Below are positions 51,961 through 60,104 of a DNA stretch of 64,000 bases, in pieces. A program made the position numbers and the translations under genes. The notes under the pieces are model-generated. The model saw only the letters and a program-made list of their open reading frames with translations, had not been told where the DNA came from and searched no databases. This stretch comes from Mongoliimonas terrestris (lineage in GTDB: Bacteria; Pseudomonadota; Alphaproteobacteria; Rhizobiales; Pleomorphomonadaceae): positions 1 to 64,000 of the forward strand of contig NZ_MSIG01000016.1 in the NCBI RefSeq assembly GCF_001927285.1. Direction: 5' to 3'. Within the stretch, counting starts at the first letter, position 1, and the number at the start of each line of letters is the position of its first letter.

Positions 51961-53420
51961 CCCTGATCGGCCGCCTCACGGGCCTGTTCCGCCGCGCCCC
52001 CGACGCCCCGCCCGACCCGCTGGAGACGGCGCGCCGGCACATGATCGCCGCCGGCCGGGGCGACGTGGAGGCCGCCTTCGCCCTCGGCGAGGCTTTCGAG
52101 ACCGGGCAAGGCGTGGTGACCAATCTCGCCGACGCCGCCCACTGGTACCGGCAGGCGGCCGAGGCCGGCCACGTGCGCGCCAAGGCGCGGCTCGCCGTCA
52201 TCCTCCTTTCCGGCGGTCCGCCGGAGGAACGGCGGAGCGGCGGAGCGAGTGCCATCGCGGCCTTCTTCCCGAACGGCGTCACCCTGAAGCGCGACCCCGT
52301 CGCCGCCCGCAGCTTCGCCGAGCAGGCCGCCGAGGCCGGCGACATCGACGCGGAGGCGACCCTCGGCTACATCCTCGCCGCGGGGCTCGGCGGCCCGGCC
52401 GAGCCGGAGCGCGCGGCGGTCGTCTATCGCCGGGCGGCGGAGCGCGGCCACGTGGAGGCCGCCCTCGGCCTCGGCACGCTGCTCGCCGGCGGTCACCTCG
52501 GCACTCCGGACCATCGGGAGGCACGGCAATGGTTCGACCTTGCGGCGGAGGCCGGCAACGCCACGGCGCTCATGTCGATCGGCGTCCAGCTCATGTACGG
52601 CCTCGGCACCGGCATCGACTACGAGGCCGCCGCCGGCTTCCTGAAGAAGGCCGCCGAGAAGGGCAACCCGCAGGCCATGCGGCATCTGGGCGTGCTGGTG
52701 ATGGAAGGGCTCGGGGTCAAGAAGGACCTCTCCGGCGCCGAGACGCTCTTGCGCGGGGCCGCCGCCCGAGGTGACGGCGAGGCCATGGCCCGCCTCGGCG
52801 ATCTCTACTCCCGCGGCATCGGCCGGCCGATCGACGAGGCCGCCGCCGCCCGCTGGTACCGGCAGGCCGCCGAGACCGGGCACGAGGGCGCCCGGCGCAG
52901 CCTGGACCAGCTCGCCCGCGTCGGGCGCGGCGCGCCCCAGGACGCCGCCACCATGCGCAAGGCCCCGGTCGCCGAACGGGCCGGCACCCCGCCCGCCCTC
53001 ATGCCGCTCGAGGAGGCTGCCTCGCGCGGCGATCCGAAGGCGGCGTTCGAACTCGGCGTCGCCTATGCCACCGGCAACGGCGTGGAGGCGGACTTCGCCA
53101 AAGCGGCCGCCTGGTCGCGCCGGGCCGCCGAGGGCGGCCACCCGATCGCCAAGGTGAACCTCGGCCGCTTCCATATGCGCGGCGTCGGCGTGCCGCGCGA
53201 CCGGGACGAGGCCCTGAAATGGCTGCGCTCCGCCCTCGACGAGGGCGAGGTGTCGGCCGCGGTGGCGCTCGGCGAGCTCTACGCCTTCTGGACGACGCCG
53301 CCGGACCTCGACGCCGCCCGTCCGCTGCTCGCCCGCGCCGCCGAGGCCGGCGACGACCGCGCCCGCATGCTCCTCACCGACCTCGACCGCCAGGGCCCGC
53401 GGCCCGCCGCGACCGGCTAG
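51957..53420 (+). CDS. Sel1-repeat protein
   Basis: A 487-residue protein with about ten Sel1-like repeats (pattern A-x-x-LGxxYxxGxGVxxDxxxAxxWxxxAAExGxxxA; for example FALGEAFETGQGVVTNLADA, and LGRFHMRGVGVPRDRDEALK). No signal peptide or membrane helix is evident, so it is likely a cytoplasmic scaffold. Translational coupling to the exporter genes suggests it organises or regulates secretion; the partner is unknown. Confidence 0.9.
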   Translation: MTLIGRLTGLFRRAPDAPPDPLETARRHMIAAGRGDVEAAFALGEAFETGQGVVTNLADAAHWYRQAAEAGHVRAKARLAVILLSGGPPEERRSGGASAIAAFFPNGVTLKRDPVAARSFAEQAAEAGDIDAEATLGYILAAGLGGPAEPERAAVVYRRAAERGHVEAALGLGTLLAGGHLGTPDHREARQWFDLAAEAGNATALMSIGVQLMYGLGTGIDYEAAAGFLKKAAEKGNPQAMRHLGVLVMEGLGVKKDLSGAETLLRGAAARGDGEAMARLGDLYSRGIGRPIDEAAAARWYRQAAETGHEGARRSLDQLARVGRGAPQDAATMRKAPVAERAGTPPALMPLEEAASRGDPKAAFELGVAYATGNGVEADFAKAAAWSRRAAEGGHPIAKVNLGRFHMRGVGVPRDRDEALKWLRSALDEGEVSAAVALGELYAFWTTPPDLDAARPLLARAAEAGDDRARMLLTDLDRQGPRPAATG

Positions 53421-53783
53421 GCAAGCCGAAGGACAGCAAAGGGGCGGAGCCGTGGCTGCCGAAAAGGCCGAGGCGGTCCCACCGCCCCGCAGCGCACGAC
53501 CGGTGACCGCCGGTCCTTGACGACAGCAAGTATATTCTCGCCCGGCCTGCAAGATGCAACAGGTCTTGGGTGATGACTCGCAGATCTCCGTTCGGATCCA
53601 AGCAAATCAGAAGACAGAGCGGAAACCATTCCACGCGGTCGGCGCTGCGATCAATGGCGCTCCAACCCCTTGTTCCCAAGTCTTTAATCACCCCGGTGCT
53701 AGGGATCACTTGCGCTGCAAGTCCTGCCGACGAGCGGAGCAGATCAAGTCGATCGACATAAAAAGCATAGAAGGGGTTTCGTC
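53421..53783. other. 363-bp intergenic region
   Basis: No gene is supported; overlapping short frames at 53554-53787 lack ribosome sites. A GACCGG/CCGGTC hairpin near 53499-53517 has no T-tract. The sequence at 53540-53780 is AT-richer and presumably contains the promoter of the DUF4189 protein gene. Confidence 0.5.
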
Positions 53784-54140
53784 ATGAGGTTTGCTTTCCG
53801 CGGCGCGGTCCTTGCGGCTGTCCTCGCCGCCACCACGGGCCAGGCGCTTGCCATCGGGGCGATCGCCGTCAACGATTCCCGCGGCACGTCGGCCGAAGAG
53901 GCGGGCTGGGGCCTCGGCTGGGGCGTCACGCGCCGGGAAGCGGAACGCGACGCCAAGGAGCAGTGCCTGGACGCCGGCAACGACACCTGCACGATCGCGG
54001 TCTGGTTCGAGACCTGCGGCGCCTATGCGGGCAGCCGGACCTACTACGGAATCGGCTATGGCAATACCAAGAGGAAGGCCGAGGCCATGGCCCTGGAGAA
54101 TTGCCCCAACTGTCAGGTCATCGTGTCCGACTGCGAGTGA
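53784..54140 (+). CDS. Secreted DUF4189-like protein
   Basis: A 118-residue exported protein with a signal peptide (MRFAFRGAV, hydrophobic run, ALA-I cleavage near residue 23). The mature part has the DUF4189 pattern of an early GAIAVND, repeated WGxGxTRxEAExDAxxQC, and paired cysteines (QCLDAGNDTCTIAVWFETCG; ENCPNCQVIVSDC) likely forming disulfides. Function unknown; such proteins are small periplasmic or secreted factors. Confidence 0.85.
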   Translation: MRFAFRGAVLAAVLAATTGQALAIGAIAVNDSRGTSAEEAGWGLGWGVTRREAERDAKEQCLDAGNDTCTIAVWFETCGAYAGSRTYYGIGYGNTKRKAEAMALENCPNCQVIVSDCE

Positions 54141-54143
54141 GCG

Positions 54144-54200
54144 GTCGAACGCGGGTCGTTGCGCCGGCCGCTGGAGAGCGGCCGGCTATTCGCGTTCGAC
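54144..54200. terminator. Nested cruciform between convergent genes
   Basis: A 10-bp outer arm (GTCGAACGCG 54144-54153 with CGCGTTCGAC 54191-54200) encloses a perfect 10-bp inner stem (GCCGGCCGCT 54163-54172 with AGCGGCCGGC 54176-54185). It fills the gap between the convergent DUF4189 and fumarylacetoacetase-family genes and probably ends both transcripts, though neither side has a clear U-tract. Confidence 0.6.
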
Positions 54201-54204
54201 GACC

Positions 54205-55053
54205 CTAGTCGGCCGCGACCGTGGTCTGGGTCTGTTCGCCGAGGCCCTCGATCCCGAGGCGGATCTCCTGGCCGGGCCTCAGGTAGACCGGGGTCGGCTT
54301 GATACCCATGCCGACGCCGGGCGGCGTGCCGGTGGAAATGACATCGCCGGGCTGCAGGCTCATGAATTGCGAGATGTAGGAGACGAGCGTCTTCACCCCG
54401 AACACCATCGTCTCGGTGGAGCCGTTCTGGCGCATCACTCCGTCCACGGAAAGCCACATCTTCAACTTCTGCGGGTCCGCCACCTCGTCGCGGGTGACGA
54501 GCCAGGGGCCGATCGGCCCGAAGCTGTCGGCCGACTTGCCCTTGGTCCACTGGCCGCCGCGCTCGGTCTGGAAGGCGCGCTCCGACACGTCGTTGATCAC
54601 GCAGTAACCGGCCACATGGTCGAGGGCGTCGGCCTCCGTCACATACCGGGCGGTCTTGCCGATGACGATGCCGAGCTCGACCTCCCAGTCGGTCTTCTCC
54701 GAACCGCGCGGGATGATCACCGGGTCGTTCGGGCCGGTGATGGCGCTCGTCGCCTTCATGAAGATGATCGGCTCGTCCGGCACCTTGGCGCCGGATTCGG
54801 CCGCGTGGTCGGCGTAGTTGAGGCCGACGCAGATGAACTTGCCGACACCGGCGACGCACGGGCCGAAGCGCACCGGGCCTTCCACGACCGGCAGGCTTGC
54901 CGGGTCGAGGGCGGCGATCCTGGCGAGCCCGTCCGGGGTGAGCCACGATCCGGCCAGGTCGTTGACGGTGCCCGACAGGTCGCGGATGGTGCCGTCGGCG
55001 GCCAGGAGGCCGGGCTTCTCGGCGCCGGGGGCGCCATAACGCAGGAGCTTCAT
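54205..55053 (-). CDS. Fumarylacetoacetate hydrolase family, probable 2,4-diketo-3-deoxy-L-fuconate hydrolase
   Basis: A 282-residue FAH-fold hydrolase. KFICVGLNYADHAAESGA, the metal-binding Glu/Asp stretch WEVELGIVIGKTAR, GYCVINDVSERAFQ, and the GDVISTGTPPGVGMG loop are typical. In the non-phosphorylative L-fucose route this family splits 2,4-diketo-3-deoxy-L-fuconate to pyruvate and lactate. The neighbours (L-fuconate dehydratase, two dehydrogenases) make that the best assignment over ureidoglycolate lyase or acylpyruvase. Confidence 0.85.
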   Translation of the reverse strand: MKLLRYGAPGAEKPGLLAADGTIRDLSGTVNDLAGSWLTPDGLARIAALDPASLPVVEGPVRFGPCVAGVGKFICVGLNYADHAAESGAKVPDEPIIFMKATSAITGPNDPVIIPRGSEKTDWEVELGIVIGKTARYVTEADALDHVAGYCVINDVSERAFQTERGGQWTKGKSADSFGPIGPWLVTRDEVADPQKLKMWLSVDGVMRQNGSTETMVFGVKTLVSYISQFMSLQPGDVISTGTPPGVGMGIKPTPVYLRPGQEIRLGIEGLGEQTQTTVAAD

Positions 55054-55159
55054 TGGTCCACTCTTCCTCGTTTCTTCGATCCGGCCCCAAAGGGCACGGA
55101 CTCTCTCATACCTTGCGCGGAACGGCCTGACCGGCCGGCGCCCGTTCGGGCTTGCCTGC

Positions 55160-55185
55160 GCTCGTCAAGGCCGGACTTGACGAGC
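55160..55185. repeat. Intercistronic palindrome in the fucose operon
   Basis: GCTCGTCAAG and CTTGACGAGC form a perfect 10-bp stem with a six-base loop, seven bases after the SDR stop on the minus strand. There is no U-tract; likely an mRNA-processing or stability hairpin between the SDR and hydrolase genes. Confidence 0.55.
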
Positions 55186-55191
55186 TTGGTA

Positions 55192-55935
55192 TCACACGTT
55201 CGACCAGCCGCCATCGATGACGATCGCCTGGCCGGTCATGAAGGCGCTCTCGTCGCTGGCGAGATAGACAACCAGCTCCGCCACCTCTTCGGCGGTGCCG
55301 AGCCGGCCCATGGGCTGGCGGGCGACGAAGGACTGGCGGGCGGTCTCGAAATCGCCGAGCGCGCGCATGCGGTCGTGCAGGCTCGGGCTCTCCACCGTAC
55401 CGGGGCAGACCGCGTTGACGCGGATACTCTTGGTCACGAAGTCGGCGGCCACCGCCTTGGTGAGGCCGATCACGGCCGCCTTGGAGGCGCCGTAGACAAA
55501 GCGGTTCGGCGCGCCGATCACCGACGAGGCGACCGAGGCCATGTTGACGATGGAGCCGCCGCCGGCCTCGATCATGCCGGGCAGAAAAGCGCGGATCGTC
55601 CGGTACATGGACTTGACGTTGAGGTCGAACGAGAAGTCGTAGGCGTCCTCCTCGCAGTCCAGGATGGTGCCGGCGTGCACGAAGCCCGCGCAGTTGAAGA
55701 GCACCGCCGGCGCCTCCATCGACCGGGCGAAGGCCGTCACGGCGGCGCTGTCGCGCACGTCGAGCCGGCGCGGTTCCACCCCGGGCAGGCCGGCGAGTTC
55801 GGCGAGCTTGGCATCGTTCACGTCGGTGGCGATCACCCGTGCGCCTTCTCGTGCGAAGGCGAGGACGGCCGCCCGGCCCATGCCTTGGGCGGCGGCGGTG
55901 ACGACGGCCACCTTGCCCTTCAGTCGATCGGTCAT
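55192..55935 (-). CDS. SDR, probable 2-keto-3-deoxy-L-fuconate dehydrogenase
   Basis: A 247-residue SDR of the BDH2/DHRS6 branch: cofactor loop TAAAQGMGRAAVLAFAREGA with the non-standard TAAAQG in place of TGxxxG, VIATDVNDAKLAEL (Asp for NAD), MASVASSV (Ser), YGASKAAVIG (Tyr/Lys), and VCPGTVESPSL. Bacterial members of this branch oxidise 2-keto-3-deoxy-L-fuconate in L-fucose clusters, which agrees with the neighbours. Confidence 0.87.
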   Translation of the reverse strand: MTDRLKGKVAVVTAAAQGMGRAAVLAFAREGARVIATDVNDAKLAELAGLPGVEPRRLDVRDSAAVTAFARSMEAPAVLFNCAGFVHAGTILDCEEDAYDFSFDLNVKSMYRTIRAFLPGMIEAGGGSIVNMASVASSVIGAPNRFVYGASKAAVIGLTKAVAADFVTKSIRVNAVCPGTVESPSLHDRMRALGDFETARQSFVARQPMGRLGTAEEVAELVVYLASDESAFMTGQAIVIDGGWSNV

Positions 55936-56017
55936 CGCAGTCTTCTCCTGAGGCTTTGCCGGGCCGTTTCCAAGCGGCCGGCGTGTGCAGCGCGGGGGGC
56001 GGCCGGGGTCCGGCCCG

Positions 56018-57055
56018 TCAGGCCGAAACGGCGGGCGCGTCCGCCGTCGGCACGGGCGAGTCCGGCCGGATCAGGCCGGCCATGATGAGGTCGGTCCAGA
56101 GTCCGGCCGGTATGGTCTCGGCCATCAGGTCGAGATTGGCGGCAAGCTCCGCGGGTTTGGCCATGCCGGGGATCACCGAGGCGATCGCCGGGTGGGTGAG
56201 CGGAAAGGCGAGGGCCGCCGCCGGCAGCCGCACGCCGTGGGTCCGGCACACCGCCTCGATCTCGCCCGCGCGGGCGAGGATGTCGGGCGGCGCCGGTTCG
56301 TAGTTGTAGCGCGCGCCCGGCACCGGGCCGGTGGCGAGAATGCCGGAGTTGAACGGGCCGCCGACGATGATGCCGACACCCTCCCGCACGCAGCGCGGCA
56401 GGAAGGAGGTGAGGCTCTCCTGCTCCAGGAGCGTGTAGCGGCCGGCGAGCAGGAAGGTGTCCCAGCGGGCGTGGTCCATGGCGGCTTCGCACACCTCCCA
56501 CTCGTTGACGCCGAGGCCGATGGCCTTCACCACCCCCTGGTCGCGAAGCGCCGTCAACGCCTTGGCGCCGCCCGCCATGGCGATCGGGAAGAGGGTGTCG
56601 TTGGCGTCGCCGTGGGTGACGCGGCCGATGTCGTGCATGAGGAGCACGTCGATGCGGTCGAGGCCGAGCCGCTGAAGGCTGTCTTCGAAGGAACGCATCA
56701 CCGCGTCGTAGGAATAGTCGAACACCGGCCGGAACGGCAGCGGCGACTTGAAGGCCGCGCGCGCCGGGTGGTCGCCGGGATCGGGCACCAGCAGGCGGCC
56801 GACCTTGGTGGCGATCACATAGTCGTCGCGCGGCTTGTCCCGGAGGAAGTCGCCGATCCGCCGCTCCGACAGGCCGAAGCCGTAGTAGGGGGCCGTGTCG
56901 AAGAAGCGGATCCCGGCGTCCCATGCGCCGGCGAGCAGGGCGGTGACGGCCGCCTCCTCGATTGGCGCGTATAGGTTGCCGATCGGCGCGCCGCCGAAGC
57001 CGAGTTCCGTCACCTGGCAATCCGTGCCGCCGAGGCGGCGCCTGGCCATGGCCAT
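56018..57055 (-). CDS. Aldo/keto reductase, probable L-fucose (D-threo-aldose) 1-dehydrogenase
   Basis: A 345-residue AKR of the D-threo-aldose dehydrogenase group. Catalytic tetrad: Asp in FFDTAPYYGFGLSERRIG with its Tyr, Lys in VIATKVGRL, His in VLLMHDIGR. It would oxidise L-fucose to L-fucono-lactone with NAD(P). ATG 57055 follows GGGAGGAG; a longer in-frame start at 57127 lacks family sequence. Part of the minus-strand fucose operon, transcribed after the IclR gene. Confidence 0.87.
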   Translation of the reverse strand: MAMARRRLGGTDCQVTELGFGGAPIGNLYAPIEEAAVTALLAGAWDAGIRFFDTAPYYGFGLSERRIGDFLRDKPRDDYVIATKVGRLLVPDPGDHPARAAFKSPLPFRPVFDYSYDAVMRSFEDSLQRLGLDRIDVLLMHDIGRVTHGDANDTLFPIAMAGGAKALTALRDQGVVKAIGLGVNEWEVCEAAMDHARWDTFLLAGRYTLLEQESLTSFLPRCVREGVGIIVGGPFNSGILATGPVPGARYNYEPAPPDILARAGEIEAVCRTHGVRLPAAALAFPLTHPAIASVIPGMAKPAELAANLDLMAETIPAGLWTDLIMAGLIRPDSPVPTADAPAVSA

Positions 57056-57158
57056 CTTGGGTCTCCTCCCTCCCGCGGGTCCGGGGTCCTGACGGGCTGT
57101 CTCCGCCGTCCGCACGCCCGCCCCCAAAAGACTTTTCTTCTTTGATCGCCGTCGTCTT

Positions 57159-58004
57159 CTACCGATCGGCGCCCGCGACGGCGAGCCCCGCCGAGACTGC
57201 CTCGGCCACCCCGACCAGCCGGTCGAGCAGGTCCTTTGCCTCGATCGGCCGGACCTTCATCCGGATGAACGGACAGGTCAGCGCCGCCACTGCGTCCGGC
57301 CCGTCGCGCACCGGGGCGGAGAGATCGATCACCCCTTCCGCCGTGCCGGAGGGCCGCATCACCCGCCCCGCCCGGCGGTAGCCCTCCAGCGTCGCCGCGA
57401 AGGCGTCGGCCTCGAAGGCCGGGTCCTCGGCGGCGATCCTCACGACCGTGGCCCGCCGCCGCCGTTCGCCCATGAAGGCGAGGAGGCAATGGCCCGATCC
57501 GGTCCGGATCAGGGGCTGACGGTAGCCGATCCGCACGGAAAAGCCGATATGGCTCACGCTCTCCACCCGGGCGATTACCACCATCTGGGTCTCGGACGGC
57601 ACGGCGAGGTGGCAGGAATAGCCGGTTTCCTCGGCAAATCCGTGCATCAGCGGCAAGGCCACATCTATCAGCGACCGGTAGGCCGGGCGGTTGAGGCCGA
57701 TGCGGAAGAGCTTGTCGGTCGCGGTCAGCCGGTCGTCGTCGCCGCGGGCGAGATAGCCGCGAGCCTCCAGCACCGCCACCATGCGGAAGATCTCCCCCTT
57801 GGTGCGCCCGATCCCGTCGGCAAGTTCCCCGAGGCTGAGGCCGTCCCTTTCGTCGGACAGACGCTCCAGGATGTCGAGGCCCTTTTCCAGGGCGGGCGCC
57901 GTGTAGCGGCGCTCGCCCGCGGCCCCGTCCACAGCCGGGACTTCGGTCGCGGAATCAGCCACTTCGGCCCGCCGTTCCGGCCCCAGGGCGTCGTCCTCGG
58001 ACAA
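57159..58004 (-). CDS. IclR family transcriptional regulator
   Basis: A 281-residue regulator. After a 33-residue leader comes the winged HTH (ALEKGLDILERLSDERDGLS; IGRTKGEIFRMVAVLEARGY) and the IclR effector domain (SCHLAVPSETQMVVIARVES; the late GVIDLSAPVRD). TTG 58004 is chosen because GGAGG lies nine bases upstream and no ATG precedes the HTH. It is divergent from fucD and upstream of the aldo/keto reductase, so it probably controls both arms of the fucose cluster. Confidence 0.88.
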   Translation of the reverse strand: MSEDDALGPERRAEVADSATEVPAVDGAAGERRYTAPALEKGLDILERLSDERDGLSLGELADGIGRTKGEIFRMVAVLEARGYLARGDDDRLTATDKLFRIGLNRPAYRSLIDVALPLMHGFAEETGYSCHLAVPSETQMVVIARVESVSHIGFSVRIGYRQPLIRTGSGHCLLAFMGERRRRATVVRIAAEDPAFEADAFAATLEGYRRAGRVMRPSGTAEGVIDLSAPVRDGPDAVAALTCPFIRMKVRPIEAKDLLDRLVGVAEAVSAGLAVAGADR

Positions 58005-58069
58005 GGCGGGTGTCCTCCGGTTCGGGGTGTGTCGGGGCGACCGGCCGGCGGCGCGTCCCGGTCCTCCCG

Positions 58070-58106
58070 TTGACAGCGATGTTTCACAGATGCATACCCG
58101 TTTCAC
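58070..58106 (+). promoter_or_regulatory. fucD promoter with flanking direct repeats
   Basis: A TTGACA -35 (58070-58075) is followed 17 bases later by CATACC, within a TGCATAC extended-type -10. Two direct GTTTCAC copies (58081-58087 and 58100-58106) flank the -10, 19 bases apart, a spacing that fits an IclR-type dimer. The region lies between divergent iclR and fucD genes. Confidence 0.5.
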
Positions 58107-58127
58107 CAACAAAGCGAAAGCGGTCCG

Positions 58128-59417
58128 ATGCCTCTCAACGCCGTCATCACCGGATATCGCACCCACGACGTCCGCTTCCCGACCTCCAAGGGGCTGGACG
58201 GTTCCGACGCCATGAACCCGGATCCGGACTACTCGGCCGCCTATGTGGTTCTGGAAACGTCGGATCCCGGTCTCGTCGGGCACGGGCTGACCTTCACCAT
58301 CGGGCGCGGCAACGAGCTCGTGGAGGCTGCGGTCCGCCTCGTGGCGGACCGGGTCGTCGGCCAGTCGCTCGCCGCCATCGCGGCCGACATGGCGGGCTTC
58401 TGGCGGCATGTGACGGGTGACAGCCAGCTCCGTTGGCTCGGTCCCGACAAGGGGGTGATGCACCTGGCGACCGGGGCGGTGGTGAACGCGGTCTGGGACC
58501 TCTGGGGCCGGGCGGCGGGCAAGCCGGTGTGGCGGCTGATCGCCGACATGAGCCCGGAGGAGATCGTCGGGCTCATCGATTTCCGCTATCTTTCCAACAT
58601 GTTGACCCGCGACGACGCGCTCGGCATCATCACTCGCGCGAAAGCCGGAGAGCCGGCCCGCCGGACCCGCCTGATGGCCGAGGGCTACCCGACCTACACC
58701 ACCTCCGCCGGCTGGCTCGGCTATGACGACGACAAGATCCGCCGGCTCTGCGAGGCCGGGATCGCGGAGGGCTGGACGCATTTCAAGCTGAAGGTCGGCC
58801 GCGACCGGGCCGACGACATCCGCCGGCTCCGGCTGGTCCGGTCGGTGATCGGGGACGATAGGACGCTGATGATCGATGCCAACCAGGTCTGGGAGGTGGA
58901 CGAGGCCATCGACTGGGTGCGGGATCTGGCCGAATTCCGGCCCTGGTTCATCGAGGAGCCGACCTCGCCGGACGACATCCTCGGCCACCGGCAGATCCGC
59001 GAGGCGGTCGCTCCGGTCCAGGTGGCGACCGGGGAGATGTGCCAGAACCGTATTCTTTTCAAGCAGTTCCTCCAGGCCGACGCGATCGACGTGGTGCAGA
59101 TCGACGCCGCCCGGGTGGGGGGGCTCAACGAGAATCTCGCCATCATGCTGATGGCCGCCAAGGCCGGAAAGCCGGTCTGCCCGCACGCGGGCGGGGTAGG
59201 GCTTTGCGAATATGTGCAGCACCTGTCCATGATCGACTATCTGGTGATCTCCGGCACCCACGAGGGGCGGGTGGCCGAGTATGTGGACCATCTGCACGAG
59301 CACTTCGAGACGCCCTGCGTGGTGGAGCGGGGGCGCTACCGGGCGCCGCTCGATCCTGGATTCTCCATCGCCATGAAGCCGGCCTCGCTCCGCGCCCACG
59401 CGCACAGGCCGGTCTGA
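58128..59417 (+). CDS. fucD: L-fuconate dehydratase
   Basis: A 429-residue enolase-superfamily enzyme converting L-fuconate to 2-keto-3-deoxy-L-fuconate. KxK base motif in HFKLKVG, metal ligands Asp (LMIDANQVW), Glu (FIEEPTSPDD) and Glu (VATGEMCQNR), and the His of the catalytic dyad in CPHAGGVGLCEY. The N-terminus VRFPTSKGLDGSDAMNPDPD is characteristic of FucD rather than other mandelate-racemase members. Divergent from the IclR regulator; the rest of the pathway is on the opposite strand. Confidence 0.93.
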   Translation: MPLNAVITGYRTHDVRFPTSKGLDGSDAMNPDPDYSAAYVVLETSDPGLVGHGLTFTIGRGNELVEAAVRLVADRVVGQSLAAIAADMAGFWRHVTGDSQLRWLGPDKGVMHLATGAVVNAVWDLWGRAAGKPVWRLIADMSPEEIVGLIDFRYLSNMLTRDDALGIITRAKAGEPARRTRLMAEGYPTYTTSAGWLGYDDDKIRRLCEAGIAEGWTHFKLKVGRDRADDIRRLRLVRSVIGDDRTLMIDANQVWEVDEAIDWVRDLAEFRPWFIEEPTSPDDILGHRQIREAVAPVQVATGEMCQNRILFKQFLQADAIDVVQIDAARVGGLNENLAIMLMAAKAGKPVCPHAGGVGLCEYVQHLSMIDYLVISGTHEGRVAEYVDHLHEHFETPCVVERGRYRAPLDPGFSIAMKPASLRAHAHRPV

Positions 59418-59585
59418 AGCCGCGTCGAAGCGCCTCTCGCCGTCTCACAGCCGACTGACTTCGATGTGATCGGTGCGCGATCTCGCAAACCGGAACGATG
59501 ATGGGCGGTCGTTGATTATCCCTGCAACAACGGCACACGGTATCGAGTCGCCGGTTGTTTGAAATCAAATACTGGAGATAATCAG

Positions 59586-59927
59586 ATGAACACCGCCATC
59601 AAGATTTCCGCCCTTGCCGCCGCGATTGCCTTCGGCGCTTCTTCTGCTTCGGCCGAGACGTTCCGCACGAATGCCGGCGCGGCGAATACGAACCCGAGCG
59701 AGACCACCCAGCAGGGCAACGTGACCGAGCAGCTGGCCATCCAGAACGGCACTGCCGATGGTTCGGCCGTCGGCACCAACGACGCCTGGCTCGGCCGCAG
59801 CGGCGGCGCGGCCTACGGCTCGGGCATGGGCGAAACCCGCGCGTTCGACGTCTCGCCGCGGATCTCCACGAACCCGACCGAGTCCGAGCGGGGCGACTCC
59901 ACCATCGAGGAACTGCAGAAGCGCTAA
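59586..59927 (+). CDS. Small secreted hypothetical protein
   Basis: A 113-residue protein with a clear signal peptide (MNTAIKISALAAAIAFGASS, then ASA-E cleavage near residue 24). The mature part is polar, rich in Asn, Thr, Ser and Gly (FRTNAGAANTNPSETTQQGN), without cysteine, and probably disordered. GGAGA lies eight bases before ATG 59586. No family recognised. Followed by its own terminator. Confidence 0.75.
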   Translation: MNTAIKISALAAAIAFGASSASAETFRTNAGAANTNPSETTQQGNVTEQLAIQNGTADGSAVGTNDAWLGRSGGAAYGSGMGETRAFDVSPRISTNPTESERGDSTIEELQKR

Positions 59928-59949
59928 GCTTTTCGCATCGGTGAACAAG

Positions 59950-59980
59950 AAGCGCGGTCCCTCGGGGCCGCGCTTTTTTT
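59950..59980 (+). terminator. Intrinsic terminator of the small secreted protein gene
   Basis: AAGCGCGG-T-CC, loop CTC, GG-G-GCCGCGCTT followed by a T7 run, 23 nt after the stop codon at 59927. Confidence 0.85.
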
Positions 59981-60104
59981 GTAGCCGGATGATGCGGTTC
60001 GTAGCCTGTTGTCGCCGCTCTTGTAGCGCTTCGTCGCCGATCGGCGGCGGGGCGCGTCCGCGCGCCCGGCGTCCAAGCGCGCTTCCAGCCGATGCCGACC
60101 AAGA

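Noticed and set aside
53554..53787. Two overlapping short plus-strand frames upstream of the DUF4189 gene
   Set aside because: No ribosome sites or family resemblance, and they overlap each other and the likely promoter region.
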